Below, one piece after another: positions 18,079 to 26,526 of a DNA stretch of 64,000 nucleotides. Source of the DNA: Paenibacillus woosongensis (lineage in GTDB: Bacteria > Bacillota > Bacilli > Paenibacillales > Paenibacillaceae); contig NZ_CP126084.1 of assembly GCF_030122845.1 (NCBI RefSeq), positions 1,612,001 to 1,676,000 of the forward strand, read 5' to 3'. Made by a program: the position numbers and the translations under genes. A model generated the notes under the pieces. It was given only the letters and a program-made list of their open reading frames with translations. It had not been told where the DNA came from and did no database searches. The first letter of the stretch is position 1. Every line of letters begins with the position of its first letter.

Positions 18079-18279
18079 TTCGATGATGTTCTAGATGGGC
18101 TCATTGTTAAAGGATTACATGATGCTAAGACAAGGGAAGAAATCATTACTGTTAGTAGGAGTTATGATAGATCGCTTGGCCAAGTACCTCCTAGTAATAT
18201 TATGCATATAGACAATTTTATTTGGGCATCTGTAGGAAGAGGAACTGTCGAAGAAGTGATTGCCGCATCAAGGATTTAG
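18004..18279 (+). pseudogene. Unidentified ORF fragment running into the repeat
   Basis: An open plus-strand frame of ~90 codons without a recognisable start. It includes KSLVVHADSHFDDVLDGL and GQVPPSNIMHIDNF, then runs in frame into the 40-bp repeat, where it stops (VIAASRI). It reads like the tail of a real protein cut off at both ends, but it overlaps the minus-strand fragment, so at most one of the two is genuine over 18004-18078. No family recognised. Low confidence that it was ever expressed. Confidence 0.3.
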
Positions 18280-18295
18280 GCTCCAGAAACGGCAC
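18256..18295 (+). repeat. 40-bp direct repeat, copy 2 (3' end of epimerase gene)
   Basis: Second copy of the FHA-gene segment found at 16668-16707, with one mismatch. On the minus strand it supplies the last codons and the stop of the epimerase gene (...AVSGA, stop at 18276-18278). Confidence 0.9.
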
Positions 18296-19223
18296 GTTTT
18301 TTCAAATCCGCTGCGGCGGATTCCAGTTCTGGATACTGAAAATGGAAACCGTGCCGCAAAGCAGCCTGGGGCAGGACCCTTTGTCCTTCCAGCAGCAGTG
18401 CGGACATTTCGCCAAGTATCGTTCTTAATGCGAAGGAGGGCAGCGGTAGCCAATACGGCCTGCGATGAACCCGGCTGACGATCCTGCCGAATTCGTCGTT
18501 GGTCACGGGGTTTGGGCTTACCTCATTGACGGCGCCATTCATCTCGAAGTTCTTCACGCAGAAGTCGATCAACGCTACGATATCGTGGATATGAATCCAG
18601 GGGACCCACTGTCTGCCAGACCCGACTTTACCGCCCGCTCCAAACAGAATAGGAAGGCGCATGAGTGGATAGGCTCCGCCCTTATTTCCGAGCACTACGC
18701 CTGTACGCAGCTTTACGAGCCGAATACCACGAAAACCATCCTCCGCGGCGGTTTCCCACTGGCGGGTCACGTTTGCGAGAAAGTCATCCGCTTCAGGCTG
18801 GGAGTTCTCATCAAATGTATCCGTTAGAGATGTTCCGTATATTCCAACGGCCGAGCCTTGAATGACTACTTCAGGTTTGCTGTTCAAAGACTGTACCCAT
18901 TTAGCCGTCAAATCGGTCGTTTGCAGCCTGGATTGCAAAATGCTGTCTTTGGCTCTGCCGGTCCAGCGCTGATTCAGGGAAGTGCCGGCGAGGTTGACAA
19001 CTGCATCCACCTTGATCCCGCGCGAAGAAGGCTGTGCAAGCTGCTCCCAGGTCAGGTAGGCAAGAGGAGCGGCTCCCTCCCTAGCCTGAGGTTCGGGATC
19101 ACCTTGACTGTGCTGCTCGGGCTGGCGGCGCGTGATGACCGTAACATCATGTCCCTGCTGCTGCCAATAGGAGGCCAAAGCGCTCCCGATAAAGCCTGTT
19201 CCTCCGGTAATACAGATTTTCAT
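18276..19223 (-). CDS. TIGR01777-type NAD(P)-dependent epimerase (YfhF-like)
   Basis: Extended SDR-fold protein of 315 residues. The N-terminal nucleotide site ITGGTGFIGSALASYW is clear, followed by VVNLAGTSLNQRWTG, a YG-type motif in AVGIYGTS, and GAYPLMRLPILFGAGGKVGSG, diagnostic for the TIGR01777 group whose substrate is unknown. ATG 19223 follows GGGAGG. The C-terminal residues after the LESAAADLKK helix are encoded by the 40-bp segment shared with the FHA gene, so the native end has probably been replaced; the enzyme core is intact. Confidence 0.87.
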   Translation of the reverse strand: MKICITGGTGFIGSALASYWQQQGHDVTVITRRQPEQHSQGDPEPQAREGAAPLAYLTWEQLAQPSSRGIKVDAVVNLAGTSLNQRWTGRAKDSILQSRLQTTDLTAKWVQSLNSKPEVVIQGSAVGIYGTSLTDTFDENSQPEADDFLANVTRQWETAAEDGFRGIRLVKLRTGVVLGNKGGAYPLMRLPILFGAGGKVGSGRQWVPWIHIHDIVALIDFCVKNFEMNGAVNEVSPNPVTNDEFGRIVSRVHRRPYWLPLPSFALRTILGEMSALLLEGQRVLPQAALRHGFHFQYPELESAAADLKKRAVSGA

Positions 19224-19261
19224 CGCGATCCCTCCCAGAATATATAATCGTGATAGTTATA

Positions 19262-19310
19262 AGAAAAACATCCGGCTAGCTGACGTTCTTCAAACGTCGC
19301 GACCGGATGC
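19262..19310 (-). terminator. Rho-independent terminator of the DUF2621 gene
   Basis: On the minus strand, GCATCCGG ... CCGGATG encloses an inner GACGTT/AACGTC stem and is followed by TTTTTCTT. It lies 11 bases after the stop of the DUF2621 gene. Confidence 0.8.
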
Positions 19311-19320
19311 ATAACCCGTG

Positions 19321-19794
19321 CTATTTGTTGATCAAATGCTGATAGGGGCGGTAGTCGATATTGCTCTTTTCCAGAAAGTTCATCAGGAACTTGTAGTCCC
19401 GCTTTGGCGTCGCTACGATATAGCCCTTGATGCAGTGATCCTGCGTAACCTCGGAAGCTTTCTCCTGCAGGGCGATTTTGCCGATTTCAGCGGCAATGGA
19501 ATGCTTAGCGATATCCCGGAACGGTGCTGGTACAGGCTGTACCAGTTGATCAAGGAACGCTTTCGCTTCATCCGTCCACAAATGCCGGCTGTTCTCGACC
19601 CAATGATTTTGCCAGTCGAGCTTGGACATGCCGTCCGCTTTGGGGAGCACCTTCAGAAATTTGCGGAACATGAAAAAACCGCCGATGCACATGACGCCGA
19701 GCATGACGAATCCCCAGAATGCAATCGAGTTCATAAACCAGCGATTCGGCCCTGCCGAAGCCAGTGCAAGCCAAGTGATGTTCAAGTGCGGCAT
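19321..19794 (-). CDS. DUF2621 membrane protein (YneK-like)
   Basis: Protein of ~157 residues with one N-terminal membrane helix (about residues 21-43) and a cytosolic part with GMSKLDWQNHWVENSRHLWT, LVQPVPAPFRDIAKHSIAAEIG and a C-terminal GYIVATPKRDYKFL. This pattern matches the DUF2621 family of Bacilli (B. subtilis YneK type, from memory); the function is unknown. The start at 19794 is preferred because GAGGTGA is correctly spaced; the ATG at 19806 nearly touches that site. Single-gene unit with its own terminator. Confidence 0.75.
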   Translation of the reverse strand: MPHLNITWLALASAGPNRWFMNSIAFWGFVMLGVMCIGGFFMFRKFLKVLPKADGMSKLDWQNHWVENSRHLWTDEAKAFLDQLVQPVPAPFRDIAKHSIAAEIGKIALQEKASEVTQDHCIKGYIVATPKRDYKFLMNFLEKSNIDYRPYQHLINK

Positions 19795-19930
19795 CGATTC
19801 ATTCACCTCGAATAATTAGTCCTTAAAACCCTTCAATCTTTAAGAATTATACCTTATTTGTGGATTTATATCGATATTCAAGATAAAATAGGTTTGTTTA
19901 AAGAACGTTGTCCATAAGGGGGATAAAGAA

Positions 19931-21046
19931 ATGTTAAAAATAGGTTCGCATGTCTCGTTCTCGGACAAGGGGCTATTAACCGCAACGGAGGAGGCCGCAT
20001 CTTACGGCTCCAGCTCGTTCATGATATATACCGGCGCACCGCAGAATACGCGCCGCAAACCGATCGAATCGATGAATATTGAGGACGGCAAGGCCGCGAT
20101 GGCCGTTGCCGGCATTGACGAAATTGTCGTCCATGCGCCTTATATCATCAATCTGGGCTCTTATAAGTCTAACACGTACCAGCTGGCAGTAGACTTCCTG
20201 CAAGAGGAAATCCGCCGCACCCACGCGCTGGGCGTGCGAAATATCGTACTTCACCCGGGCGCATTCACGGATAAAGATGCCGAATACGGCATTAACCGGA
20301 TCGCCGAAGGCTTGAATGAGGTGTTGAACGGAACAGATGAAACGGAAGTTAACATCGCGTTGGAAACGATGGCTGGCAAAGGGACGGAAATGGGACGCAG
20401 CTTCGAGGAAATCGCCGCAATCATCGATAAAGTCCAGCATAACGAGCGCCTGACGATCTGCTTGGACACCTGCCACATCCATGATGCCGGCTACGATATC
20501 GTCCATGATCTTGACGGCGTGCTGCACCAGTTCGATCAGCTGGTCGGTTTGGACCGGATCGCCGTCGTGCACGTCAATGATAGTAAAAACCCGGTGGGGG
20601 CGCGGAAAGACCGCCATACGCCAGTCGGAACCGGATGGATCGGATTCGAGGCGCTTAACCGTGTGGTGCATCACGAATTGCTGCAGGGGCGTCCGTTTAT
20701 TCTGGAGACGCCTTGGATCGGCAAGGAAGCCAAAACCCAGCGGCCGATGTATGAAGTCGAAATCGCCCTGCTTCGGGGGAGTGTGGCTGAGAGATTCGGT
20801 GAGTCCTTCCTGTCGGAAATAGAGATGCTGAGCAGCTTTTTTGCAAAACGCGATATTGAACAGCGTGCGTTCGTGCTGGATACCTGGAAATTGCTCAAGG
20901 ATGACGCCAAAGCAAGAAAGGCGGATCCGCGCGAACCGCTGGAGCGCCTCTATGATCTCGTATTGGAAGCCAATTTGTTCCCGGATTACAGTGAGGAGCA
21001 AATCAATTTCCGGCTGATCGGCTGGCTTGCAGCCAAAGGCCTGTAA
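19931..21046 (+). CDS. nfo: Endonuclease IV (Nfo) with C-terminal extension
   Basis: AP endonuclease of base-excision repair. The TIM-barrel metal ligands are visible in order: [72 protein letters not shown] and FILETP. The catalytic domain ends near residue 280. A further ~90 residues (371 in all) form a helical tail not found in the ~280-300 residue E. coli and B. subtilis enzymes. ATG 19931 has AAGGGGGAT upstream. It stands alone between a divergent minus-strand gene and purU. Confidence 0.93.
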   Translation: MLKIGSHVSFSDKGLLTATEEAASYGSSSFMIYTGAPQNTRRKPIESMNIEDGKAAMAVAGIDEIVVHAPYIINLGSYKSNTYQLAVDFLQEEIRRTHALGVRNIVLHPGAFTDKDAEYGINRIAEGLNEVLNGTDETEVNIALETMAGKGTEMGRSFEEIAAIIDKVQHNERLTICLDTCHIHDAGYDIVHDLDGVLHQFDQLVGLDRIAVVHVNDSKNPVGARKDRHTPVGTGWIGFEALNRVVHHELLQGRPFILETPWIGKEAKTQRPMYEVEIALLRGSVAERFGESFLSEIEMLSSFFAKRDIEQRAFVLDTWKLLKDDAKARKADPREPLERLYDLVLEANLFPDYSEEQINFRLIGWLAAKGL

Positions 21047-21118
21047 ATCACAGCATGAAATAGAATCAATACCAAAATCAGTTGTTTACAATAGTTAGCG
21101 GGAGGATTTGAGAGAAAG

Positions 21119-22018
21119 ATGGATATACATGTAAAATCAGGCGCAAGACCTGTCAAACCTTATGAGAGCCACCGGGCGCGGATGTTGATTTCCTGTCCGG
21201 ACGGGCCTGGCATCGTGGCCGCGGTGTCGGATTTCCTGCATCAGCATGGCGCAAACATCGTGCAGTCGGACCAGTATACGATGGATCCCGAAGGCGGCAT
21301 GTTCTTCATGCGGATCGAATTCGACCTTGAGCGGCTGCATGACAATCTGGCACAACTAAAGCAGGATTTTGCGGTGATTGCCGCCAAATTCGAGATGAAA
21401 TGGGAAATCTATCCGCTGAATGAGAAGAAGAAGCTGGCTATTTTTGTCTCGAAAGAGGATCACTGCCTCGTAGAATTGCTGTGGCAATGGCAGGCCGGGG
21501 ATCTGGATGCGGAAATTTCCATGGTCATCAGCAATCATCCCGATAATAAAGAATACGTCGAATCGTTTGGCATTCCTTTCTATCACATTCCGGTTACGCC
21601 GGATACGAAGAAGGAAGCCGAGCAGAAGCAGCTGGAACTGGTTAATGGGAAGGTCGATCTAATCGTGCTGGCCAGATACATGCAAATTTTGTCCCCGGCT
21701 CTGATCGAGCCTTACCGGAACCGGATCATTAATATTCACCACTCGTTCCTGCCGGCCTTCGTAGGCGGCAAACCGTACGCCCAAGCCTATGACCGCGGCG
21801 TGAAAATCATCGGCGCAACCGCTCATTACGTCACCGAGGAACTGGATGGCGGACCGATCATCGAGCAGGACGTTCAGCGCGTTAGCCACCGTGATGACGT
21901 TGGCGAGCTCAAGCGGATCGGCCGCACGATTGAAAGAGTCGTTCTGGCCCGGGCCGTCAAATGGCATATCGAGGACCGCATTCTCGTGCATCAGAATAAA
22001 ACTGTCGTATTCAGCTAA
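21119..22018 (+). CDS. purU: Formyltetrahydrofolate deformylase PurU
   Basis: Hydrolyses 10-formyl-THF to formate and THF, balancing the one-carbon pool. Residues ~20-100 are an ACT domain beginning ARMLISCPDGPGIVAAVSDFL. The formyltransferase-like catalytic domain follows, with NIHHSFLPAFVGGKPY (active His), GVKIIGATAHYVTEELDGGPI (active Asp) and a conserved end. Length 299 is typical. ATG 21119 is preceded by GGGAGGATTTGAGAGAAAG. Monocistronic, closed by a hairpin at 22055. Confidence 0.95.
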   Translation: MDIHVKSGARPVKPYESHRARMLISCPDGPGIVAAVSDFLHQHGANIVQSDQYTMDPEGGMFFMRIEFDLERLHDNLAQLKQDFAVIAAKFEMKWEIYPLNEKKKLAIFVSKEDHCLVELLWQWQAGDLDAEISMVISNHPDNKEYVESFGIPFYHIPVTPDTKKEAEQKQLELVNGKVDLIVLARYMQILSPALIEPYRNRIINIHHSFLPAFVGGKPYAQAYDRGVKIIGATAHYVTEELDGGPIIEQDVQRVSHRDDVGELKRIGRTIERVVLARAVKWHIEDRILVHQNKTVVFS

Positions 22019-22054
22019 TAGCAGACAAGGATATTAAATTACCTTAACAACTAG

Positions 22055-22099
22055 AAAGCCGTCTCAGTTGGCATGCCTGTCATACTGGACGGCTTTAGT
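22055..22099 (+). terminator. Rho-independent terminator after purU
   Basis: AAAGCCGTC and GACGGCTTT arms with an extra AGT/ACT pairing, followed by a T-containing stretch. It lies 37 bases after the purU stop. Confidence 0.75.
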
Positions 22100-22231
22100 T
22101 GTATGTTTTTCGCGGATACTTGTAAGTTGCTGCCGTTTTATGCAGAAAAATAGAAGCCGGCTTGTAAACATTTTGCGCTTGAATACGTCTTTATATATAG
22201 GGTCATTTTCATGATGAGAGGAGAGAATCAT

Positions 22232-24601
22232 TTGTTCTTATATGACAAGAAAAGGCGAACCCTGGCTATGCTGTGGCTCTTAACCGCCATAATTACGCTG
22301 CTGCCGGGGGTTGTAAGTCCTCAAGCTGTCCATGCGGCGGAGCCGTCGATCAGCATGAAGACGGAAGTCGGCTACGATGGCCATTACAAAATTGGAGACT
22401 GGGCGCCGCTAAAAATTACGCTGACCAGCGACACGGATATTTCCGGGGAACTCGTCGTTCAAACGGAATACCCCTACAATTCCAATCGAGCTTCATACGC
22501 GGCAAAAGTCGATTTGCCGGCGGGTACACCAAAGGAAGTCACTTTCGGCATCTTAGGAACATCCTTTCATAAAGATAACAACTCGATTCGGTTCTATAAA
22601 GATTCGGCAGAAAAGGGGAAATACATCCCCTTTAAAGCTTCGACCCCGTATTTGAATGCCAGCGGGGACAATGGCACCTTGATCGGTGTACTCGCTTCGG
22701 ATCCGGACAGCATGAATTTTCTAAATGTGCTGAACGGCAAGGGGAAGGACGTGAAGGTTATTCCGCTCGGAGCGGAGCAGCTGCCCGAGGACGGCGTGCT
22801 GCTGGAGGGGCTGGATATTCTCGTCATCAACAACTACCCGGCGGGCAATCTCGGGGATAAGCGAACGGATGCGATTAAAGCATGGGTGAAGTCAGGGGGG
22901 ACGCTTGTACTGGGCGGAGGCGCAGGTTATGCGAAAACGGTCCAGGGGCTCGAGGATTTGTCGCCCGTAGACTATTCGGGCCTTGCCGATGTCACCTCGC
23001 TGCAGGAACTGGAGAAAGCGACAGGCAAGTTGATCTCACTGGATGGGGCCTTCCCTGTTTCGGCTGCCAAGCTGAAGGAGGGGGCACGAACACTCGTAAA
23101 AGGCGAGCAGCCGCTGTTCGCCTCCTGGAACGTGAGCAGGGGCAGCGTCATTTATGCCGCCTACGATGTCTCCATGGAGCCTTTGCAATCGTGGTCCGGT
23201 CATGCTGATATATGGAATGCGGTGCTTCAGCAGCATTCCCCGTTGGCTTCAGCTTCGCAAGGCAATATGCCTGGGAAGGGGGAATTGGCGCAAAGAATCA
23301 ACTATTTACTGGACTATTTCCCGAGCCTGACATTGCCTCCTTATTCCCTGCTGCTCTGGCTGCTGCTGGGATATGCGGTCATCGTTGCGCCGGGGCTCTA
23401 TTTCGTACTGAAAAAGCTCGATAAACGCGAGTGGGCCTGGCTGCTCATTCCGGTTATTGCCGTATTGGCCAGCGGTGGCATCTATGTGGCCGGCACGACG
23501 GGGAAAAGCACGCTGCGCACGAACACGCTCAGCATCGTCGAATTGAATGGCCATGGGTATGCCGAGCGAAGCACGTCCACGGCATTATTCATCCCGCGAA
23601 GCGGCGATTACAAACTAAGCTTTCCGGCTGGCACGCACATCACAGTGCAGCGTGAAGACGGACTTATTTCCGGCGGACAGGCGGCTGACTCGGAGCGGCA
23701 GCTGATTCGGTTCGGTGACAGTGGTACGACTGTCGATTTAAAGGGAATGACCCATCGCTCCCTCGCCAAGTTAACCGTGAGGCAGTTGGAGGACCGGCAG
23801 CTGGGCCAGGTGGAGTTCGATATCTCCATTAACGAACAGGGCGTTCCTCAAGGGACAGTGACTAACAAGACTATTGCGGATTTAACGGACACGGCGATCA
23901 TTTTGAACGATAAAATGTATCTGCTTGGCGATATCGCCAGAAATCAGACGGCAGCGATTACCTCCTTGCCGTTGACCATCAACCACTATGATTACGGCTA
24001 CTTCGTATTTCCTTCCCAGGGCAATCGCCTGGAGGATATGAAGCTGGAGCGGCCCCGCGGTCTCATTAACGCCTATTTTAGCCGAAACAATATGACGGAT
24101 AACTATGCCTTTATCGGCTGGAGCCAGGATGAGCTGCTGAATTATGAGGTGAATGGCAAAAAAGTAGCCGCCGACCCGCTGAACATGTGGGTTCAGCGTA
24201 TTGAGCCGGAAATCCATAGAGACGGACAGTGGAACATACCTTATGGTTATATCGCGCCTTCCGTCAGCAAGGCGACTTCCTCGGACTGGGGATACGAAAC
24301 AAGCCGCAGCATTCATATGTCCGGAGGCGAGATGGAGCTCGAATACACTTTGCCGAATATGAAATATTCGGAGCTTGCCATGCGCCAGAACAATCGGGGG
24401 CACAACATGACCGTGGCGGTATGGAACGCGTCCAAGGGAGAGGCTGAGCCGATCCAGTGGAATCAAGGGACAGCGCAGCTTCCTCAGCCGATCGAGCAAT
24501 ACCTGATTGGGGGAACAACGCTGCGCCTTATCGTCACGGCGCAGGATTGGAGCAGTTTCGACCTGCCGGAAATCTCTGTAAAGGGGAGCAGCAGCCAATG
24601 A
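22232..24601 (+). CDS. Large membrane-anchored ectodomain protein, first gene of MoxR/VWA operon
   Basis: About 789 residues, not assignable to a named family. Signal peptide to about residue 36 (ending VHAAEPS), an extracellular beta-rich domain, then a class-I-glutamine-amidotransferase-like Rossmann segment (LDILVINNYP ... AIKAWVKSGGTLVLGGGAGY, about 190-240). Two membrane helices lie near 375-420 (LLLWLLLGYAVIVAPGLYFVL), followed by a second large extracellular part. This shape is shared with the BatA-like proteins later in the operon. TTG 22232 is chosen because GAGAGGAGAG sits directly before it; ATG 22211 and 22214 precede or overlap that site. Overlaps the ABC ATPase by 4 bp. Confidence 0.78.
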   Translation: MFLYDKKRRTLAMLWLLTAIITLLPGVVSPQAVHAAEPSISMKTEVGYDGHYKIGDWAPLKITLTSDTDISGELVVQTEYPYNSNRASYAAKVDLPAGTPKEVTFGILGTSFHKDNNSIRFYKDSAEKGKYIPFKASTPYLNASGDNGTLIGVLASDPDSMNFLNVLNGKGKDVKVIPLGAEQLPEDGVLLEGLDILVINNYPAGNLGDKRTDAIKAWVKSGGTLVLGGGAGYAKTVQGLEDLSPVDYSGLADVTSLQELEKATGKLISLDGAFPVSAAKLKEGARTLVKGEQPLFASWNVSRGSVIYAAYDVSMEPLQSWSGHADIWNAVLQQHSPLASASQGNMPGKGELAQRINYLLDYFPSLTLPPYSLLLWLLLGYAVIVAPGLYFVLKKLDKREWAWLLIPVIAVLASGGIYVAGTTGKSTLRTNTLSIVELNGHGYAERSTSTALFIPRSGDYKLSFPAGTHITVQREDGLISGGQAADSERQLIRFGDSGTTVDLKGMTHRSLAKLTVRQLEDRQLGQVEFDISINEQGVPQGTVTNKTIADLTDTAIILNDKMYLLGDIARNQTAAITSLPLTINHYDYGYFVFPSQGNRLEDMKLERPRGLINAYFSRNNMTDNYAFIGWSQDELLNYEVNGKKVAADPLNMWVQRIEPEIHRDGQWNIPYGYIAPSVSKATSSDWGYETSRSIHMSGGEMELEYTLPNMKYSELAMRQNNRGHNMTVAVWNASKGEAEPIQWNQGTAQLPQPIEQYLIGGTTLRLIVTAQDWSSFDLPEISVKGSSSQ

Positions 24602-25536
24602 TCGAGATACGTAATTTAACTAAAACTTACGGCGGTTTCGAAGCGCTGAAGTCGGTGAATATTTCCATTTCCAAAGGAACCGTATTCGGCTTTGTCGGGC
24701 CGAACGGAGCAGGCAAATCAACGACAATGTCGATCCTGGCAACGCTGCTGCTGCCGACCTCCGGCACGGCATCGGTAGGCGGCTTCGAGGTGACTGAGCA
24801 GCCGCATGAGGTACGCAAGAGAATAGGCTATATGCCGGATTTCTTCGGGGTATATGACCAATTCAGAACGACGGAATACCTTCATTTCTACGGAGCCAGT
24901 TACGGGATTCCGCGGCCTGAACGCGAGAAGCTCATTCCGCAGCTGCTGGACTTGGTTAATTTAAGCGATAAACGGGATGCCTACGTGGACAGCTTGTCCC
25001 GCGGCATGAAGCAGCGGCTGTGCCTGGCCCGCTGCCTTGTGCATGACCCGGACGTACTCATCCTCGATGAGCCGGCATCCGGTCTGGATCCGCGGGCGCG
25101 GATCGAAATGAGAGAGATTTTGAAAGAGCTGAAGCTGATGGGCAAGACGATTATCATTTCATCGCATATTCTTCCCGAGCTTGCGGAGATGGTGGATGAG
25201 ATCGGCGTCATTGAGCATGGCGAGATGGTTGCTCAAGGAAAGGTGGCTGACATTCAAAATCGCCTGCGTGTCAAGCGGGTGCTGCATATTCGCGTCATGG
25301 ACCGCGGAGATGAGCTCGCCGCCATGCTGCGGGATGAGCGCCATGTCAGCCAGGTGCTGAGCGACGCAACAGGAGTTCATGTGCATTTCGGCGGCGGGGA
25401 CGCCGAGCAGGCCCAGCTGTTGAACAAAGTCATCGGCGCAGGTTATGGGGTCGTATCTTTCCATGAAGCACAGACGAATCTCGAGGATGTATTCCTGGAG
25501 ATCACGAAGGGGGGCGCGTCAGATGGATTGGCGTAG
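24598..25536 (+). CDS. ABC-2 type transporter ATP-binding protein
   Basis: ATPase of 312 residues. Walker A GPNGAGKSTTMS near residue 39, Q-loop GYMPDFFGVYDQFRTTEYL, signature LSRGMKQRLCLARCLV, Walker B VLILDEPASGLDP, and H-loop IIISSHI. The C-terminal ~90 residues form the extra domain usual for DrrA/NatA-type exporters. It overlaps the upstream gene by 4 bp (ATGA) and the permease gene by 14 bp, so the three are coupled. The exported substrate is unknown. Confidence 0.92.
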   Translation: MIEIRNLTKTYGGFEALKSVNISISKGTVFGFVGPNGAGKSTTMSILATLLLPTSGTASVGGFEVTEQPHEVRKRIGYMPDFFGVYDQFRTTEYLHFYGASYGIPRPEREKLIPQLLDLVNLSDKRDAYVDSLSRGMKQRLCLARCLVHDPDVLILDEPASGLDPRARIEMREILKELKLMGKTIIISSHILPELAEMVDEIGVIEHGEMVAQGKVADIQNRLRVKRVLHIRVMDRGDELAAMLRDERHVSQVLSDATGVHVHFGGGDAEQAQLLNKVIGAGYGVVSFHEAQTNLEDVFLEITKGGASDGLA

Positions 25537-26464
25537 AATTCTAATCAATCCCGTGATGGATAAGGAGTTCAGACTGAGAATGCGCACCTCTCGTTCCGCG
25601 GTGACGGTGTTTGCATACGTACTGGTCATGGGACTGCTGGCGATGGGCATCATCTATGTCATGATGAGCAGCGGGGCCGGATTGTCAGGGCGGATTGATC
25701 CAAGCACCAGCCGCGTCATGTTCTACGCGCTCAGCATCGCCCAGCTTGTTCTTATCGCATTTATGACGCCTGCGTTAACGGCCGGAGTCATAAGCGGGGA
25801 GCGGGAGAAGCAGACCCTGAACATGCTGCTGACGACACAACAGAGCTCGTCGACGATTATTTTGAGCAAACTGGTATCTTCCTTGAGTTTCATGACGCTT
25901 GTCATTTTGGCGACGCTGCCTGTGTACAGCATTGCGTTTCTTTACGGGGGAGTCGCCCCGAAGCAGCTTGTATTCGTTTTTCTGTTTTATTTGTTTATCA
26001 TGCTGCTGCTCGGTTCGCTGGGTGTGCTGTTCTCCACGCTGTTCAAGCGGACGATCGTCGCGGTCATTATGACTTATGGCGTAGGGCTTGTTATTTTCCT
26101 CATTACCGGGATCGTTTACTTGCTTGCCATGGGCGTAGTTCAAGCTAATTATTATGCATCGGGGACGACGATGGCGCCGGATTACTCGTGGATCGGATTC
26201 ATTCTCGGGCTTAATCCTGCGGGAGCATTGATCAGCATTTTTGAACCTTCGTTTTCGGATTCCATTTTTCTGACGCGGTGGGGCAGCCAGCAAGCCGGTG
26301 CGCCGATCCAGCTGTGGCAGGAGTTCCTGCTTGTATACAGTGTTGTCATTATATTGGCGCTGTGGCTGGCCATCCGTTATATTCGCCCGGTCAGACGAGC
26401 CAGGGTCAAGAAGCGGCTTCAGACGGATTGGGAACCGCAGGAGCATGAGCAGGCGGAGAAATGA
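25523..26464 (+). CDS. ABC-2 type permease
   Basis: Membrane subunit of 313 residues for the preceding ATPase. About six helices: one near 25-50, then VLIAFMTPALTAGVISGEREKQTLNMLLTT (the family motif that follows helix 2), SLSFMTLVILATLPVYSIAFLYGG, a Leu-rich pair, and a helix near the C-terminus before a basic tail. ATG 25523 sits inside the end of the ATPase gene behind GGGGGGCG. Probably exports or inserts an envelope component used by the MoxR/VWA proteins. Confidence 0.88.
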   Translation: MDWRRILINPVMDKEFRLRMRTSRSAVTVFAYVLVMGLLAMGIIYVMMSSGAGLSGRIDPSTSRVMFYALSIAQLVLIAFMTPALTAGVISGEREKQTLNMLLTTQQSSSTIILSKLVSSLSFMTLVILATLPVYSIAFLYGGVAPKQLVFVFLFYLFIMLLLGSLGVLFSTLFKRTIVAVIMTYGVGLVIFLITGIVYLLAMGVVQANYYASGTTMAPDYSWIGFILGLNPAGALISIFEPSFSDSIFLTRWGSQQAGAPIQLWQEFLLVYSVVIILALWLAIRYIRPVRRARVKKRLQTDWEPQEHEQAEK

Positions 26465-26526
26465 AATAATCAATAACCGCTCCAAGCAAGGGGTTGCGGA
26501 TTGATGGAGGAAGGGAGGCGGGCAGC

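Noticed and set aside
16926..18255. Insertion sequence or prophage remnant in the low-GC island
   Set aside because: No transposase, integrase or terminal inverted repeats were found; only the 40-bp direct repeat bounds it.
19976..21001. A 341-codon minus-strand open frame opposite endonuclease IV
   Set aside because: It is the antisense of a strongly conserved gene, has no ribosome site and no protein-like domain.
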